From Chitinophaga pinensis (GTDB lineage: Bacteria > Bacteroidota > Bacteroidia > Chitinophagales > UBA10324): 56,194 bases of DNA. Numbering within the stretch: position 1 is the stretch's first letter; the number at the start of each line of letters is the position of its first letter. Under the pieces are notes generated by a model. It was not told where the DNA came from, ran no database searches, and saw nothing but the letters and a program-made list of their open reading frames with translations. Positions 54,316-56,194 of this stretch are shown in pieces. The translations under genes and the position numbers were made by a program. Where the stretch lies: the NCBI GenBank assembly GCA_945892775.1, contig CAMDDP010000016.1, positions 1 through 56,194 of the forward strand, given 5' to 3'.

Positions 54316-55257
54316 TTATTTGCGTGTGCGATTTCCACCACCTGCTCCAGTTGGACGACTTGCACCGGTTCCAGTTCCTCCGCGACTTCCGCCTACACCA
54401 CCCGCACGATTTCCGCCCCCAGGTTTATTTCCAACACCGCGGCTACCCGCACCTCTTGGTCCTTTTTTCTTTTCGCCTTCACCACCTTCTTCAACTTCTG
54501 CAAAAGTTCCTTTTCCCTCATGGCTATCCTCTCCTTCATCACCCCCTTCAGCAGCAACATCTTTATCTTTCTTTCTTTCTCCCAAACCTTCAACCATTGC
54601 ATTGGTTAAGTAATTGGTGATAATAGAAATTGATTTTGTAGCATCGTCGTTTGCAGGAATAGCAAAGTCAACAGTGGTAGGATCAGAATTAGTATCAACC
54701 ATTCCGAATGTAGGAATGTTCAATCTTTTTGCTTCTGCTAAAGCAATATGTTCGTGCGTAATATCTACCATATAAATTGCTGCAGGTAAGCGACCAAGTT
54801 GTGCAATACCGCCCAATACTTTTTCAAGTTTGGCTCTTTCACGCTCTAATTGTAAGCGTTCTTTCTTGGTAATATTTTCGAAAGTACCATCGTTCATCAT
54901 CTTCTCAATGCTCTGCATTTTTTTGATAGACTTACGAATAGTAGAAAAATTAGTCAACATTCCGCCCAACCATCTTTCAGTTACGAAAGGCATGTTAACG
55001 CGTGTTGCCGCATCAACTACAATTGACTTTGCTTGTTTTTTGGTTGCAACAAATAATATTTTTTTTCCGCTACGAGCAATGCTGCGCAATGCAGCTGCAG
55101 CGGCCTCAGTAGCTTCAATAGTTTTATTTAGGTCTATAAGATGAATTCCTTTTTTCTCCATGAAAATATAAGGAAGCATTTTAGGATTCCACTTTTTGCG
55201 CAAGTGTCCGAAGTGAACTCCAGCGTCTAATAAATCGGTGTGGGTTAGTTTTTCCAT
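54316..55257 (-). CDS. rpsB: Ribosomal protein S2 with glycine/arginine-rich tail
   Basis: 313 residues from the ATG at 55257 (MEKLTHTDLLDAGVHFGHL); an in-frame TTG at 55356 would run into rpsI. The core is standard: HFGHLRKKWNPKMLPYIFME, FVATKKQAKSIV, RWLGGMLTNFSTIRKS, and PTFGMVDTNSDPTTVDFAIP. The usual protein ends near 230-250 residues. Here an added tail of about 84 residues begins acidic (EGGDEGEDSHEG) and turns into a glycine/arginine-rich low-complexity stretch (GGGNRAGGVGGSRGG), ending GNRTRK. The tail is in frame with an uninterrupted reading frame. Precedes tsf. Confidence 0.95.
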   Translation of the reverse strand: MEKLTHTDLLDAGVHFGHLRKKWNPKMLPYIFMEKKGIHLIDLNKTIEATEAAAAALRSIARSGKKILFVATKKQAKSIVVDAATRVNMPFVTERWLGGMLTNFSTIRKSIKKMQSIEKMMNDGTFENITKKERLQLERERAKLEKVLGGIAQLGRLPAAIYMVDITHEHIALAEAKRLNIPTFGMVDTNSDPTTVDFAIPANDDATKSISIITNYLTNAMVEGLGERKKDKDVAAEGGDEGEDSHEGKGTFAEVEEGGEGEKKKGPRGAGSRGVGNKPGGGNRAGGVGGSRGGTGTGASRPTGAGGGNRTRK

Positions 55258-55294
55258 TATGATGTAATGAATTGTAGATTTTAAATTGAAAAGA

Positions 55295-55684
55295 TTAACG
55301 CTTGCTGAATTGGAAGCTCTTGCGTGCTTTTTTCTTACCTGGTTTTTTACGCTCAACTGAACGAGGATCTCGAGTAAGTAATCCGTTTGGCTTTAGTATA
55401 ATGCGGTATTCAGCATTTATTTTCAACAGGCCACGTGAAATGCCAAGTCGAATGGCTTCAGACTGGCCTTTAACTCCGCCACCTGCAGTATTTGCTTCCA
55501 CATCATATTGACCAACAATATTCAACAACATAAATGGTTGTTCGAGTAATTGCTGGTAAATAGCTTGAGGAAAATATTTTTTATATTCAACACCATTAAT
55601 GGTGATTTTGCCAGTGCCCCCTGTAATAATATTTACACGAGCCGTAGCTTCTTTTCTTCTTCCGAGTGCTTTAATTTTTTCCAT
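55295..55684 (-). CDS. rpsI: Ribosomal protein S9
   Basis: 129 residues. Begins MEKIKALGRRKEATARVNI, contains GGGVKGQSEAIRLGISRGLL, and ends in the basic tail RKSFQFSKR, which contacts the P-site tRNA. It lies 6 bp after rplM and 37 bp before rpsB. Confidence 0.98.
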   Translation of the reverse strand: MEKIKALGRRKEATARVNIITGGTGKITINGVEYKKYFPQAIYQQLLEQPFMLLNIVGQYDVEANTAGGGVKGQSEAIRLGISRGLLKINAEYRIILKPNGLLTRDPRSVERKKPGKKKARKSFQFSKR

Positions 55685-55690
55685 ACAATA

Positions 55691-56131
55691 TTATTTGATG
55701 GGTTTTGGTTGTTGAGCTTTATGAGGATGTTCAGTACCGCCATAAACAAATAGCTTCTTGAACATGGCATTTCCAAGTTTGGTGTGAGGGAGCATATCCT
55801 TCACCGCATTTTCCAACATACGCTCGGGAATACGTGCGAGTAAATCGCGCGCTATTTCTGATCGCTGCCCACCCGGATAACCCGTGTGGTGAATGGTTTC
55901 TTTTGTATCCATCTTTTTTCCGGTCAATTTTACTTTACCGGCATTGAGTACAATCACAAAGTCACCGGTATCGCAGTGAGCAGTGTATGATGGTTTGTTT
56001 TTGCCCATGAGAATCATGGCAATTTTAGAAGCGAGGCGACCAAGTATTTTGTCTTCAGCATCTACAAGATGCCACTCGCGTTTTACTGTTGCCGAATTGG
56101 CGTGTTTGGTTCTGTAACTAAGCGTATCCAC
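55691..56131 (-). CDS. rplM: Ribosomal protein L13
   Basis: 146 residues from a GTG at 56131 ([16 protein letters not shown]), which matches the family N-terminus in Bacteroidota. An in-frame TTG at 56185 lies inside the -33 promoter box and cannot be the start. Motifs: [51 protein letters not shown] and [20 protein letters not shown]. First gene of the rplM-rpsI-rpsB-tsf run. Confidence 0.97.
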   Translation of the reverse strand: MDTLSYRTKHANSATVKREWHLVDAEDKILGRLASKIAMILMGKNKPSYTAHCDTGDFVIVLNAGKVKLTGKKMDTKETIHHTGYPGGQRSEIARDLLARIPERMLENAVKDMLPHTKLGNAMFKKLFVYGGTEHPHKAQQPKPIK

Positions 56132-56155
56132 TTTTCTTCTTTTTTTAAGGGACGG

Positions 56156-56186
56156 CAAATGTAAAGGCTCAGTTGGATTTTCCAAA
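56156..56186 (-). promoter_or_regulatory. rplM promoter (TTTG-N19-TACATTTG)
   Basis: Read on the minus strand: TTTG at 56186-56183, 19 bp, then TACATTTG at 56163-56156. This is a perfect match to the Bacteroidota promoter consensus, 24 bp before the GTG start of rplM, and probably drives the whole ribosomal protein run. Confidence 0.88.
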
Positions 56187-56194
56187 CTTTTATT

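Noticed and set aside
54320-54613. Two open frames of about 97 codons on the plus strand
   Set aside because: They are shadows of the glycine/arginine-rich tail of rpsB; the repeats there leave several frames free of stops. The proline-rich and histidine-rich translations are by-products.
55258-55356. TTG start for rpsB with 33 extra residues
   Set aside because: These codons overlap the end of rpsI in another frame. The S2 family starts at the ATG at 55257.
56132-56185. TTG start for rplM with an 18-residue N-terminal extension
   Set aside because: The extension lies in and just after a perfect promoter, and the family N-terminus begins at the GTG at 56131.

Overview
The window is a chromosomal stretch of an AT-rich member of the Bacteroidota. 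Several independent signs support this. Four secreted proteins end in type IX secretion system (T9SS) C-terminal sorting domains. MurF and alanine racemase are fused in one gene, and a DUF4292 lipoprotein is present. Start codons generally lack Shine-Dalgarno sequences, and promoters match the Bacteroidota consensus TTTG-N19-TAnnTTTG, with perfect examples in front of recA and rplM. No species can be named from the sequence alone. I see no phage, insertion sequence, CRISPR array, tRNA or rRNA.

Layout. 1-3125: most of an isobutyryl-CoA mutase (icmF), cut by the left edge. 3242-5932: a lipoprotein, then an ECF sigma factor / membrane anti-sigma-like / Spy-like periplasmic protein unit. 6076-10709: an unusual unit in which the two halves of a split transketolase flank two duplicated secreted von Willebrand A proteins. 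10874-13156: a gingipain-like (C25) secreted protease. 13400-22050: an envelope cluster on the plus strand (flippase, dUTPase, sugar nucleotidyltransferase, TPR lipoprotein, DUF4292 lipoprotein, EnvC-like protein), then TatA and GatA. 22242-29925: an MltD-like transglycosylase, a GT2/GT39 glycosyltransferase pair, the MurF-Alr fusion and a MurG-like glycosyltransferase. 30037-35504: a tiny lipoprotein, FeoA-FeoB iron uptake, and a UvrA-family protein. 35706-39410: an ECF sigma factor with a small partner, endonuclease III, and a LexA-like self-cleaving repressor divergent from recA. 39482-46396: a T9SS cargo region with a decayed fragment, a zinc-ligand-less M16 protein and three secreted proteins. 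46557-50945: guaB, pheS, a hydroxyacyl-CoA dehydrogenase and a radical SAM/SPASM protein. 50974-56131: a YbjQ-type protein, then frr, a cysteine-rich membrane protein, pyrH, tsf, rpsB, rpsI and rplM, all on the minus strand.

How the genes fit together. Most of the window is housekeeping: translation, nucleotide metabolism, cell wall and envelope building, DNA repair. Accessory character is concentrated in the secreted proteins. The most interesting regulatory region is the 210-bp lexA-like/recA divergent gap. There a repeat of about 20 bp, present in inverted orientation, covers the -7 boxes of both promoters, which suggests a shared damage-response operator. Other points worth attention are the transketolase/vWA arrangement, several genes whose -7 box sits so close to the start codon that the mRNA may be leaderless, a widespread-looking dispersed repeat that has entered one signal peptide and lies in front of the flippase gene, and a cysteine-rich membrane protein between pyrH and frr. 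I did not find a clearly new multi-gene defence or mobile system.
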